NCBI GenBank assembly: GCA_021648225.1
Contig: JAKITE010000001.1
Location: 1-64,000 of the forward strand
From: Paracoccaceae bacterium
Lineage (GTDB): Bacteria; Pseudomonadota; Alphaproteobacteria; Rhodobacterales; Rhodobacteraceae
Direction: 5' to 3'
DNA length: 64,000 nucleotides
Below are positions 17,144-25,520 of the stretch, piece by piece; position 1 is the first letter of the stretch, and the number at the start of each line of letters is the position of its first letter. A model generated the notes under the pieces. It searched no databases. It was not told where the DNA came from and was given only the letters and a program-made list of their open reading frames with translations. The translations under genes and the position numbers were made by a program.

Positions 17144-18138
17144 GGCCGGGCCTTATTGGTTACAGCGCCGGATTTAATCGCAGCCTGAACCTGTCCGATC
17201 ATATTTGACAACATATCAGGTGTTACGGTCAGGTTATCAATATGTTGCAGTTTGCCGGCAAATTCCTGTGCTGCCATGCCAAACATAACCATCGGGGGCA
17301 AGTCGGCATAAACCGCTATGCGCTCTTTTTCCATATCGACTTTGGCTTGGTCAATGATGCGAATACGGCCAGATTCTGCGTCAGCCTCGATTTTCAATGC
17401 GGCAGCATGGGCTTTGGCGTTGGCACGGGCGTTTTCATCCTGGCGTGCGATCAGTTGATTACGCTGTGCCTCCAGTTCGACCTTGGTGCTTAATTCATTT
17501 TCGGCAATGGCCCTTTCTTTTTCCACCGCCATGGCCCGCCTTGCAAAGCTTGCTTCGTCAGCCTGTTGTTGCAGGCTTTCAAAGGTTGGCGCCTGCAATG
17601 CGCGGGCCAATTCGCTGCTGGGGGAAACATCATCAACACCAACACCGACAATTTCAATGCCCATTGCCGACAGGGTTGTATCCCCGTCAAACCCTTGTTT
17701 TAATGCGCTTTGCAGGGGTTCTACACCCGCTTGCAGAATATCCCTAACGGAATTGCTTTTGACATGGGCAACAATAAAACGACGACCCAGAGACCCGATT
17801 TGGTCATTGATCTGGTCAACAGGTTGCCCCAGCAATGCGCCATTGGTCAAATCAACCGAAAAATCAATCCGGTCCCCCAGAATTTCGGGGTCAGAAACCC
17901 GCCAGACAATGCTGCCCTGAACGGTTAAATTCTGGTAATCCGCCGATTGGCCTTTTAACAAATACGGTAGCATCCGGTCATCCATGGGCATTTCGCTAAG
18001 CGAAACACCCGATGGCAAAAACCAGAATGCCAGACCTTTGCCGGAACGCACCCGACGGCCTTTCTTGAACTGCTGGACATAGCTGGACGCATCCGCCCGC
18101 AGATGCCGAAGAAACGGGAATTTTTGTATATGTGCCAT
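17140..18138 (-). CDS. SPFH / Band 7 domain protein
   Basis: 332 residues from ATG 18138. The SPFH (prohibitin-like) domain covers ~20-200 (YQNLTVQGSIVWRVSDPE, then LGRRFIVAHVKSNSVRDIL). A long Ala/Glu/Arg-rich coiled coil at ~190-290 and a short hydrophobic tail follow. No N-terminal membrane anchor is evident, unlike most flotillins or HflK/C proteins. SPFH proteins build ring-shaped oligomers at membranes. The gene lies 13 nt after nrtR and overlaps the NAD-kinase-like gene, a tight three-gene unit whose joint function I do not know. Confidence 0.8.
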   Translation of the reverse strand: MAHIQKFPFLRHLRADASSYVQQFKKGRRVRSGKGLAFWFLPSGVSLSEMPMDDRMLPYLLKGQSADYQNLTVQGSIVWRVSDPEILGDRIDFSVDLTNGALLGQPVDQINDQIGSLGRRFIVAHVKSNSVRDILQAGVEPLQSALKQGFDGDTTLSAMGIEIVGVGVDDVSPSSELARALQAPTFESLQQQADEASFARRAMAVEKERAIAENELSTKVELEAQRNQLIARQDENARANAKAHAAALKIEADAESGRIRIIDQAKVDMEKERIAVYADLPPMVMFGMAAQEFAGKLQHIDNLTVTPDMLSNMIGQVQAAIKSGAVTNKARP

Positions 18139-18151
18139 GGTTTTTCCTTTC

Positions 18152-18835
18152 TTAAATCCGGGTATAAAGTTCAGCAGGCCGAAATGCCGAAGCCGTTTCG
18201 CGCTGGCCGGTTGGTTCAATGGTTTTTCGGTCGGTCAGTTTCCGGCGAAAGGCAGGCTTGGTCAGTTTATGGCCAAGAATGGCCTCGTAAATTTCTTGTG
18301 CTTGGCGCAGGGTGAAAAATTCCGGCAATAATTCAAGCGCAATGTCTGAATAATTCAGCTTGCCCCGCAAGCGTTTCACCACATCGCCAAGCATATCCGC
18401 ATGGTCAAATGCCAGATTCAAGGTGCCGAGTTTTTCAGAAAAAGCACTGGCAGCCCCGCCGGTTTCGCCATCCCAGTTTACAATAATCCGGGCCAGTGCA
18501 AGTTGATTTTTACCACGCACGGCTTTGGCCAGATTTTTGGCCGGAACCAGCGCAAAATGGCTAACACTGACAACCCGTTCGCGCGGGTCCCGGTTCAGGT
18601 TTCCATAGGTAAAAAGCTGTTCCAGATAGGCGGTTTCCATACCTGCTTTTTGTTGTAGAACCCGCAATGCGGTTTGTTCAATTGTTTCATCAATATGAAC
18701 AAACCCGCCCGGAAGCGCCCAGTCACCGCCGACCTCAACCGCATCCTGACGATTCATTAACAGGCAACACAGATGGCCATCCATTACGGTGATCAAGGCC
18801 AGATCAACAGCAAGATTTGGTTTTGGAAACGACAT
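18152..18835 (-). CDS. nrtR: NrtR-type Nudix transcriptional regulator
   Basis: 227 residues from ATG 18835, with AAGGAGA 5 nt upstream. The N-terminal Nudix-like domain (~10-140) contains GGFVHIDETIEQTALRVLQQ. The catalytic REUXEE core is replaced by RVLQQ, so hydrolysis is probably lost, as in NrtR proteins that sense ADP-ribose. The C-terminal ~70 residues (FTLRQAQEIYEAILGHKLTKPAFRRKL) form a winged helix. NrtR proteins repress NAD biosynthesis and salvage genes. It heads an operon with the SPFH and NAD-kinase-like genes and is preceded by a perfect palindrome that covers its own -10 region. Confidence 0.85.
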   Translation of the reverse strand: MSFPKPNLAVDLALITVMDGHLCCLLMNRQDAVEVGGDWALPGGFVHIDETIEQTALRVLQQKAGMETAYLEQLFTYGNLNRDPRERVVSVSHFALVPAKNLAKAVRGKNQLALARIIVNWDGETGGAASAFSEKLGTLNLAFDHADMLGDVVKRLRGKLNYSDIALELLPEFFTLRQAQEIYEAILGHKLTKPAFRRKLTDRKTIEPTGQRETASAFRPAELYTRI

Positions 18836-18860
18836 TTGATTCTCCTTTATATGCGCCATA

Positions 18861-18887
18861 CTTATAACCTATTTGGTTATAAGTCAA
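18861..18887 (-). promoter_or_regulatory. nrtR promoter with candidate NrtR operator
   Basis: CTTATAACC (18861-18869) and GGTTATAAG (18875-18883) form a perfect 9-bp inverted repeat around TATTT. On the minus strand TTGACT (18887-18882) could be the -35 and TATAAG (18866-18861) the -10, with a short 15-nt spacer. The palindrome covers spacer and -10, so a dimer bound there would block transcription of the operon. Confidence 0.65.
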
Positions 18888-18923
18888 CAGGTTATTACTC
18901 TGCATCAAGGGAAATCAACAGGC

Positions 18924-20144
18924 CTATTGGCCCAGCATCACCTTAACCGGTTGATCTGTCACAGGTATTTCCGCATTTAGCCTAATTTTCTTTAGGCTAA
19001 TACGCCGCGTTGGCAGGCAGGCACGGGTTTTACGGTAAATTACTTTGCCATGGTATGTTACCGTTATCGGGCCGGCATAGGCTTTGGTAACATGCAGGTT
19101 GATCTGGAATACCAGCCCTTTTTTACCCACCCTTACCATATTGGGGCTGGTCACTTTGATGCCGGGACCATGCTCGATCAGGATCGCTTGTGTTGGCGAT
19201 TTATTGTGCAGAACCTTGGCAATTTCCTGCCCCGCTTCCAAGCCTTCAATATAACACTGATCCCCCATATCGGCCGGATGGGCAGCATTGCCGATCACCG
19301 AAATATCCGGATCAGAGCTGAACCCGTTTTGATCCATCAACGGGATTTGGTTTTTCGAATTCAGTTCCAGATGGCTGGCGCGGGCAAGGCTGTTATCGCC
19401 GGTAAAATCACCACTGAAAATCAGACCATCGCAGGTAATGCCCTGCTTTTTACCATCGGTATTTTCGATTTTGATACCTGTAAGCCGGTCAATGCCGCAA
19501 ATATCGACCACATGGCTGTTATAATGAATCGGCACCCCCAGCAGGCAGGCAAAAATTGTCGCTGGACGATAGGCCTTGATGCGCGGGCCAGCCTCGATCA
19601 TCGCCATTGGTTTGATGCCGGCTTGGCGCAGGGTCCATAGCGCGGAAAAGCTGACCAGCTCGGTGCCAATAATAACCGCCCGTTTGAACGGCTTCAGGTT
19701 TTGCAAATAGACAAACTGTTGCAATGCGCCGGTGGTCATCACCCCCATGGGCCGCAGCCCCGAAACCAGCCGGGGATGGCGCGGGGCCTCGCGTGCGCCG
19801 GTGGCCAGCACGATATGGCGGGCGCGCAGGGTTTTGATGCCATCCGGTGTGGCAATTTCCAGAATGCCAGCTTTGTTAATTGCGGTAACCGTGGTGCTGG
19901 TTTGGAACTGCACATTCGGGCAGCGCTTAAGCAGTTTCTTGATAAATTCAGGACCGGAAACCGGATGTTTGAACACCAATAACCCAAAACTGGGATGATG
20001 CGTATGGCGTGGAATGCCGCCAATATCCGCTTCCCGTTCAAAAACCGCAATATTGCTAATTCCGGCACGAACCAGCCCGGTTGCAACCGCAATCCCCGCA
20101 GGGCCGGAACCGATAATGGCAACGTCATAATCGTAAGCACCCAT
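18924..20144 (-). CDS. FAD-dependent pyridine-nucleotide-type oxidoreductase
   Basis: 406 residues from ATG 20144, sharing one base with the upstream stop (TGATG). The N-terminal FAD motif is DVAIIGSGPAGIAVATGL, with an ATG motif HIVLATGAREAPRHPR near 125. The C-terminal ~90 residues are an extra beta-rich domain (VRVGKKGLVFQINLHV). This is the small-subunit partner seen beside GlpA-like flavoenzymes and in HcnB/OoxA-like heterodimers. Together with the next gene it probably oxidises a hydroxy- or amino-acid-type substrate or glycerol-3-phosphate. The substrate is unknown. Confidence 0.75.
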   Translation of the reverse strand: MGAYDYDVAIIGSGPAGIAVATGLVRAGISNIAVFEREADIGGIPRHTHHPSFGLLVFKHPVSGPEFIKKLLKRCPNVQFQTSTTVTAINKAGILEIATPDGIKTLRARHIVLATGAREAPRHPRLVSGLRPMGVMTTGALQQFVYLQNLKPFKRAVIIGTELVSFSALWTLRQAGIKPMAMIEAGPRIKAYRPATIFACLLGVPIHYNSHVVDICGIDRLTGIKIENTDGKKQGITCDGLIFSGDFTGDNSLARASHLELNSKNQIPLMDQNGFSSDPDISVIGNAAHPADMGDQCYIEGLEAGQEIAKVLHNKSPTQAILIEHGPGIKVTSPNMVRVGKKGLVFQINLHVTKAYAGPITVTYHGKVIYRKTRACLPTRRISLKKIRLNAEIPVTDQPVKVMLGQ

Positions 20145-21529
20145 CAATTCTCCCCCGCCAGTTCGGGGCTGATTTTGCCTTTGGTTAATGCCGCCACCTT
20201 GGCCGAGCAATAAAATCCGTTGCACCGCCCCATCATCACCCGGGTGCGACGCCGCAATCCGCCAAGGCTTTGGGCAGGAATATCGCCGGTTAATGCCCGT
20301 TCAATATCGCAACGGGTTACGTTTTCACAATGGCAGACAATCTCGGTATTATCGCCTTTTTCAAAGCTGCGTTGCTTGTGCTGGGCCAGCATCGGCATTT
20401 GCACAAAATGTGGCGTTTTGGCCGGGCCGAATTGGCAAAAATGCTCTGTGCAAAGCTGTTCGACATAAGACGCAATGCCCAAAGCCGCTGTCAGGCCGGT
20501 TGAGCGGATGCCGTTTACCCCGATCCAGTTTTTATCCGGTTCGGGTTTGATCTGGTAATCCTTGAACTGTGTGGCCGGACGCAGCCCCGCATAGCTGGCG
20601 GTGACCAAATGCTGTGGCAGGTCGGGCAGCATTCTGGTGCCGGTATCAACCAAACCTTGCAACATATCGTGATCAACCGCTGCCTTGGTGCGGTCTTTTT
20701 GTTCCTCGGCAGTGGGGCCAAGCAGCAGGTTGCCGAAAATGGTTTTGGTCAGCACCACACCTTTGGTGGTCGGGGTTGGCACCGGCAGGATGATGGCATT
20801 AATCAGGCTTGCGGCGCTTTTGTCATAGACCAGAAACTGCCCCTTGCGCGGATGGATTTCAAATTCTGGTTTGGTGCAAATGGCCTGAACTATGTCGCCC
20901 TGATTGCCGCTGCAATTTACAACAATGCGACTGGAATAAATCTTTTGCGGTGTAGTCAGCTGCCAGTTTTTTCCGTCAAATTCGCCGCTTTGCACCTCGG
21001 TATTAAACCGATATTCAGCCCCTGCCGCCACGGCTTGGCGCAGATATGCCAGCGGGCTGCTCCATGGGTCCATCACAAATTCGCGTGGCACACTGACCGC
21101 TGCCAAGGCGGTTTCTGAAAGGTTTGGTTCTGCCGCGCGCAATGCCTGGCGCGACATCAATTCGACATCTTTGATGCCGTTTTCACGGGCTTTGGCAATA
21201 ATTCCGTTTAGCTGGGATAACTGTTCCTGATCCCATGCCACCACCAGCGCGCCGGTTTTTAGCAAAGGCAGGTTAAGCTGTTGGTGGATGTCCAGATATT
21301 CGGCATATCCGGCTTGCATACATGACAATTCAACACTGTTTGGCGGCGCATCAAATCCGGTATGCAAAATAGCGCTATTGGCTTTGCTGGCCCCTGACAG
21401 AATATCATCGCCCTGTTCCAGCAACAGGGTTTTGGCCCCCGCCAATGAAAACCGTCGCATGATGGCACAGCCCACCACGCCGCCGCCGATCACGATGATA
21501 TCAAACACAGGGTTGGTTTGGGGGGTCAT
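20144..21529 (-). CDS. GlpA-like FAD oxidoreductase with C-terminal [2Fe-2S] BFD domain
   Basis: 461 residues. The N-terminal dinucleotide motif is IIVIGGGVVGCAIMRRFSLAG. The DAO/glycerol-3-phosphate dehydrogenase core runs to ~370. The C-terminal BFD-like domain carries four cysteines (CHCENVTRCDIE ... GRCNGFYCSAKV, ~390-450), suited to a [2Fe-2S] cluster. In related two-gene systems this subunit oxidises glycerol-3-phosphate or a hydroxy acid. No third DUF1667-type subunit or glycerol transporter is adjacent, so the substrate is not determined. Confidence 0.78.
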   Translation of the reverse strand: MTPQTNPVFDIIVIGGGVVGCAIMRRFSLAGAKTLLLEQGDDILSGASKANSAILHTGFDAPPNSVELSCMQAGYAEYLDIHQQLNLPLLKTGALVVAWDQEQLSQLNGIIAKARENGIKDVELMSRQALRAAEPNLSETALAAVSVPREFVMDPWSSPLAYLRQAVAAGAEYRFNTEVQSGEFDGKNWQLTTPQKIYSSRIVVNCSGNQGDIVQAICTKPEFEIHPRKGQFLVYDKSAASLINAIILPVPTPTTKGVVLTKTIFGNLLLGPTAEEQKDRTKAAVDHDMLQGLVDTGTRMLPDLPQHLVTASYAGLRPATQFKDYQIKPEPDKNWIGVNGIRSTGLTAALGIASYVEQLCTEHFCQFGPAKTPHFVQMPMLAQHKQRSFEKGDNTEIVCHCENVTRCDIERALTGDIPAQSLGGLRRRTRVMMGRCNGFYCSAKVAALTKGKISPELAGEN

Positions 21530-21530
21530 T

Positions 21531-21542
21531 TATGGGTCCTGA
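21531..21542. repeat. Dispersed tip repeat, degenerate left-flank copy
   Basis: TATGGGTCCTGA, inverted relative to the copy at 27331. The two bracket the glycan island. Confidence 0.4.
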
Positions 21543-21857
21543 ATACGCGGGGAAAATACATTTGGCAGATTTATCGCCAAATACTAGCGGTTGGCTTTTG
21601 CGGTTACAACATTTGGACCTGTCGCGCCTTAATGCCGCTGCAAGTTTTCATTTAAGCGGCAAACCTTTCGAATGCCAAGCACTGCCTGACTGTGGTTTGT
21701 GCAACAAACCATGAGAAGGGGCTTTTCCATCAAAAAATCTGATCACATCGTGATGCTGGGCCACCATTCGGTGCTGTGCAGGCCTTGCTGGATAATCTGA
21801 GGCGAATTTTGGCATAACCAAACTCCCACAACTTTAGGGATAATTTTAGCTAATCTA

Positions 21858-21886
21858 TTGCTTCACCGCGTGTAACAGGCCATAGT
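21858..21886 (+). promoter_or_regulatory. Candidate promoter of the glycan island
   Basis: TTGCTT (21858-21863), a 17-nt spacer, CATAGT (21881-21886). A start near 21893 would give a ~30-nt leader that includes the AAGGAG site of the first gene. Confidence 0.3.
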
Positions 21887-21923
21887 GAAAACGGGGCCTG
21901 CTTACGTTAAGGAGATATTATTA

Positions 21924-24506
21924 ATGATTAAGGAATATTTTCGAAATATCCTGAATAATAAAGACACCGATGCGGCAGAAATATACGCAGTTCTGGACAA
22001 GGTTTTTGACCGACATTATTATATTTCTGCCCATGACGATTTGAAAGATGTTAAATCCGATTTTGACGCTCTGGATCATTTTATCCGTTTTGGCGAAAGC
22101 GAGGGGCGCAATCCAACCCCTGATTTTTCGACCATGGCCTATCGAAACGCCAATCCCGATGTTGTCAAATCTGGCATAAATACTTTTTACCATTATCAGG
22201 TTTTTGGCAAAACCGAGGGGCGTTCGCCCGGTTTTGTCGGAATTTTACCCCAAGAATTAAAAGACCAGTCCAGCATTGTTGCACCTGAATTTGACGCAGG
22301 GTTTTACGTTGATACCTGTCCGGTCAAAGTCACCCATGATGGCGCACTGGAACATTATCTGAACTTCGGGGTTGATATGAATTGTGACCCAAGCCCGCAA
22401 TTTTCAACCGAATTCTATCTAAACGCCAATGCCGATGTGCGCGATGCCAAGGTGAACCCGCTGTTCCATTATATCACTTGCGGACGAAGCGAGGGGCGAA
22501 ACACCATGCGCTCCAACAAGGCTGTTCCAGATCTTGGGGCCAAACCGTTGGCCAAGACAAACGGCAAAATGGCTTTGGGTGTGATTGTCATGGTCAAAAA
22601 CGAAATCGACATTATTCAAACCTTTGTTGAATCAATCATGGCCCTGTTTGATGTGGTGGTCATGATTGACCATAAATCCGAAGACGGAACCGCTGAATAT
22701 CTGAAAGCCGTAAGCGAAAAAACCGGTCGGCTGCATTTATATACGCTTGAAGAACCGGGCTATCATCAGGCCTTAACCATGAACCACATGCTTAGAAACT
22801 GTGCAGAGCTGGACGGACTCGACTGGGTGTTTTTTCTGGATGCCGACGAATTTTTACCCTTTCCAGACCGGGCCAGCTTTCAATCCTCACTTGCGGAACT
22901 GGGGGATTTTCCCGTTATTTCAATGCGTTGGAGCAACCTTATCCCTGAAACCTATTGGCAAGGTTTGGTCGCAATTGACAGCAACACCCAATTTTATCAC
23001 AACCCTGAATTATCACCATTCACCAAAATTGCCCTGCAACCGTCCCGGGTAAAACTCCATAAAATCTGGGTGGAACAAGGCAATCACAGCGTTACCAATG
23101 TAATGAACGGCCTGCCGATGTCAGCCCATTCGGTGGATTTCCCGGTTTTTCATATTCCGGTGCGTTCAAAAGACCAGCTTTTGATGAAGCTGAACCAAGG
23201 CGTGGTTTCCTATGTCAAAATCGGCAAAAACCGAGACAAGGTTCAAGGCTCGCACTGGTTCAAAATTCAGGAAAATATTCGGAATACCGGAATAAGTAAC
23301 CAGATTCTAAATGCGGTTACCGATGAATACGGCATTCCCGACACCGATTTCCTGCCCCTGTCAACCAAAGCACTAAAGGATAAGGGCTATTTTCTGGGCG
23401 GGTTGAATTTGGCTAAACAAGATCTTGGCATCCAAACCGGTGCCGACCTTGATTTTGCCGAAAATATGTTCCGCCTTAACGCTGGTTCGGCGGTGGACGA
23501 ATCCGAACTGGAACAAGGGATCAGCAAACTGGTGACGCAGGAAAACGGAAAAATATGTCGCGATGATACCGATACCGGCTTTGTATACAGCCCCCTGCCC
23601 GTTGCCAAAGCCAAAAAAACCAGCGCCGCGAATGGTTCGACAAAGCCAAAATCACAGACCGATACCGAATTTTTGCAAAACTTCCTGAAACCCAGCTATT
23701 GGGACATCCGGCATTTAACCCCGTCGGCCTGGACCGGCCATATTCCGTTTCTGTTTTCCTTAACCGCAATGGAACAGCCGCGCCGTTACGTTGAATTAGG
23801 GTCACATTTTGGCGCCAGCTTCTTTGCCTTTTGCCAAGCGGTCGAACGCAGCGCGATTGATTGCGAGCCCATCGCGGTCGACTGCTGGGAGGGGGACATC
23901 CACGCCGGAAAATACGATGAAAGCGTGTTTAACAATTTTAAGTTTATCCTGAATAATTACAAGGATTTTGCCTCCTATTTACGGATGTTTTTTAACGAGG
24001 CCGCTGAAAGGTTTTCGGCCGGTTCAGTTGATTTATTGCATATTGACGGGCTGCACACCTATGAGGCAGTGCGCGAAGATTACGAAACCTGGCTGCCAAA
24101 AATGTCGGACAGGGGCATCATTATGTTTCATGATATTAACGTGCATGAACGGGATTTCGGGGTTTGGAAATTATGGGAAGAATTGCGTGATGTTCACCCG
24201 CAAATGGAATTTCGCCACAGCCACGGGTTGGGGGTGATTTATGTTGGCAAAAAATCCGGCAGGCCGATCGAAAAACTGATCGAAATTTTCAATCGGGATC
24301 GTTGGGCCAAGGTGCTTATCCAGCAACATTTCGAAGAAATCTCACAAAAAAGCGCAGAGCTGTTTGTGAAACGGTTTGACCAGACCCGATACGAAGAACA
24401 GGGCCGACAGTTTGGTGTCCTGAATGAAGAAATCAGCCGGTTAAAACAATCGCTTGCGATCGCAAAAACTGAACGGTCGCAGCTTCAATCCCTTATCCAA
24501 GAATAG
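21924..24506 (+). CDS. Glycosyltransferase-methyltransferase fusion with N-terminal HYxxxGxxEGRxP repeats
   Basis: 860 residues from ATG 21924 (AAGGAG 9 nt upstream). Residues ~15-200 hold four ~37-residue repeats ending in variants of HFIRFGESEGRNP and HYITCGRSEGRN. Residues ~215-470 are a GT2-type transferase (GVIVMVKNEIDIIQTFVES, then WVFFLDADEFLPF as the DxD site). Residues ~590-800 are a class I methyltransferase (RYVELGSHFGASFFAF, VDLLHIDGLHTYEAV). A coiled-coil tail closes the protein. The combination suggests glycan assembly plus methylation, for a surface polysaccharide or glycoprotein. The acceptor is unknown. Codon use and base composition look more AT-rich than in neighbours, which suggests transfer. 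Confidence 0.75.
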   Translation: MIKEYFRNILNNKDTDAAEIYAVLDKVFDRHYYISAHDDLKDVKSDFDALDHFIRFGESEGRNPTPDFSTMAYRNANPDVVKSGINTFYHYQVFGKTEGRSPGFVGILPQELKDQSSIVAPEFDAGFYVDTCPVKVTHDGALEHYLNFGVDMNCDPSPQFSTEFYLNANADVRDAKVNPLFHYITCGRSEGRNTMRSNKAVPDLGAKPLAKTNGKMALGVIVMVKNEIDIIQTFVESIMALFDVVVMIDHKSEDGTAEYLKAVSEKTGRLHLYTLEEPGYHQALTMNHMLRNCAELDGLDWVFFLDADEFLPFPDRASFQSSLAELGDFPVISMRWSNLIPETYWQGLVAIDSNTQFYHNPELSPFTKIALQPSRVKLHKIWVEQGNHSVTNVMNGLPMSAHSVDFPVFHIPVRSKDQLLMKLNQGVVSYVKIGKNRDKVQGSHWFKIQENIRNTGISNQILNAVTDEYGIPDTDFLPLSTKALKDKGYFLGGLNLAKQDLGIQTGADLDFAENMFRLNAGSAVDESELEQGISKLVTQENGKICRDDTDTGFVYSPLPVAKAKKTSAANGSTKPKSQTDTEFLQNFLKPSYWDIRHLTPSAWTGHIPFLFSLTAMEQPRRYVELGSHFGASFFAFCQAVERSAIDCEPIAVDCWEGDIHAGKYDESVFNNFKFILNNYKDFASYLRMFFNEAAERFSAGSVDLLHIDGLHTYEAVREDYETWLPKMSDRGIIMFHDINVHERDFGVWKLWEELRDVHPQMEFRHSHGLGVIYVGKKSGRPIEKLIEIFNRDRWAKVLIQQHFEEISQKSAELFVKRFDQTRYEEQGRQFGVLNEEISRLKQSLAIAKTERSQLQSLIQE

Positions 24507-24512
24507 AGCAGA

Positions 24513-25496
24513 ATGAAAAAAATCATCATCCATATTGGCGCCGCAAAATGTGGCAGTTCTGCTATTCAGAATTTTATTGCCTTGAACCGCAATGAATTAG
24601 CAAAAAAGGGTGTGCTTGTGCCTTCGCAAAAGCTAGACATGGAAGAACCATTTTCGGGTGAACAAATCTGGTTTTTCGAAAACATTCGCACTCAAGAAAA
24701 CCGAATAGCCAAGCTAAAACAAAGGTTTGCTTTGCTTGAGAAGCATATGGATGCCCACAATCTCCATACCTTAATTCTTAGTGCAGAAAACATTTCCAAC
24801 ACCGGACATTTGGCTAGCGACCTCGAAGAAGCGGTCACAGGGTTTGACCCTATGGTGGTTTTTTATGTCCGCCGTCAAGATGATTATTTGTTATCGTCAT
24901 GGCAGCAATGGCACCTTAAAGGGGTTGAATCAATTGAACGGTTGCTTGCCGATGCCCCTGACATAATGTTCAACTGGTACGCACAAGCGCGGCCATGGGC
25001 AGACGCATTTGGCGACGCCCGTTTCAAAGGCCGCGCCTTTCGCAGGGATAAGCTGGTTAATGGCGATGTTGTTGACGACTTTATGTCTATTATCGGCCTT
25101 AACCTTGATGGGCTGCAAATGTTGCCAGAAGATGGTCAGGCAAACCGCAGCTTTAATGAGCATTTAGGCGATATGGCCCATCGTATTCAGGATATTTTTG
25201 ACGACCAGCACGATAATTTGTTTTTTCTTAAAATGGCCCAATTGATTGGCGAACCGGTATACAAAACCGGCTCGGCCTCGCATCTTATGAGCCTTGAAGA
25301 CCGGATGAAAATTTATCACAGATTTGATGAAAGCAATGCCAGTTTCAAAACCCGATTTTTGCCAGAATATGGCGATGGTCCGTTGTTTGATCCACCCGCC
25401 GACAAAAATGTGCGAGAATTGAGCGAGGTTGAAAAGCTGCGCGGCGAAATAGACCTGTTAACCCGCGCAGTCTATAAATTGGCGCAAGAGCGGTAG
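24513..25496 (+). CDS. Sulfotransferase-like protein
   Basis: 327 residues, starting 6 nt after the fusion gene. The N-terminal P-loop IIIHIGAAKCGSSAIQNFI fits the 5'-phosphosulfate loop of PAPS-dependent sulfotransferases. VVFYVRRQDDYLLSSWQQW (~115) fits the 3'-phosphate-binding strand with Arg and Ser. A short coiled-coil C-terminus (VEKLRGEIDLLTRAVYKLAQ) is similar in style to that of the preceding protein. It probably adds sulfate to a sugar made by the same locus; substrate unknown. Confidence 0.7.
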   Translation: MKKIIIHIGAAKCGSSAIQNFIALNRNELAKKGVLVPSQKLDMEEPFSGEQIWFFENIRTQENRIAKLKQRFALLEKHMDAHNLHTLILSAENISNTGHLASDLEEAVTGFDPMVVFYVRRQDDYLLSSWQQWHLKGVESIERLLADAPDIMFNWYAQARPWADAFGDARFKGRAFRRDKLVNGDVVDDFMSIIGLNLDGLQMLPEDGQANRSFNEHLGDMAHRIQDIFDDQHDNLFFLKMAQLIGEPVYKTGSASHLMSLEDRMKIYHRFDESNASFKTRFLPEYGDGPLFDPPADKNVRELSEVEKLRGEIDLLTRAVYKLAQER

Positions 25497-25520
25497 CCAA
25501 AAACAAGGAGACCGTAAAAG

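Larger units (their letters stand above)
21530..21923. other. 394-bp intergenic region before the glycan island
   Basis: No convincing gene. It starts with a degenerate tip repeat (21531-21542). TGGTTTGT (21693-21700) and ACAAACCA (21704-21711) form a perfect 8-bp hairpin around GCA. A candidate promoter for the rightward island is at 21858-21886. The middle part is unassigned and could hold a small RNA or a decayed element. Confidence 0.4.

Noticed and set aside
21532..21714. 60-codon rightward frame in the gap before the glycan island
   Set aside because: No ribosome site; starts in a repeat and ends in a hairpin; composition not protein-like.
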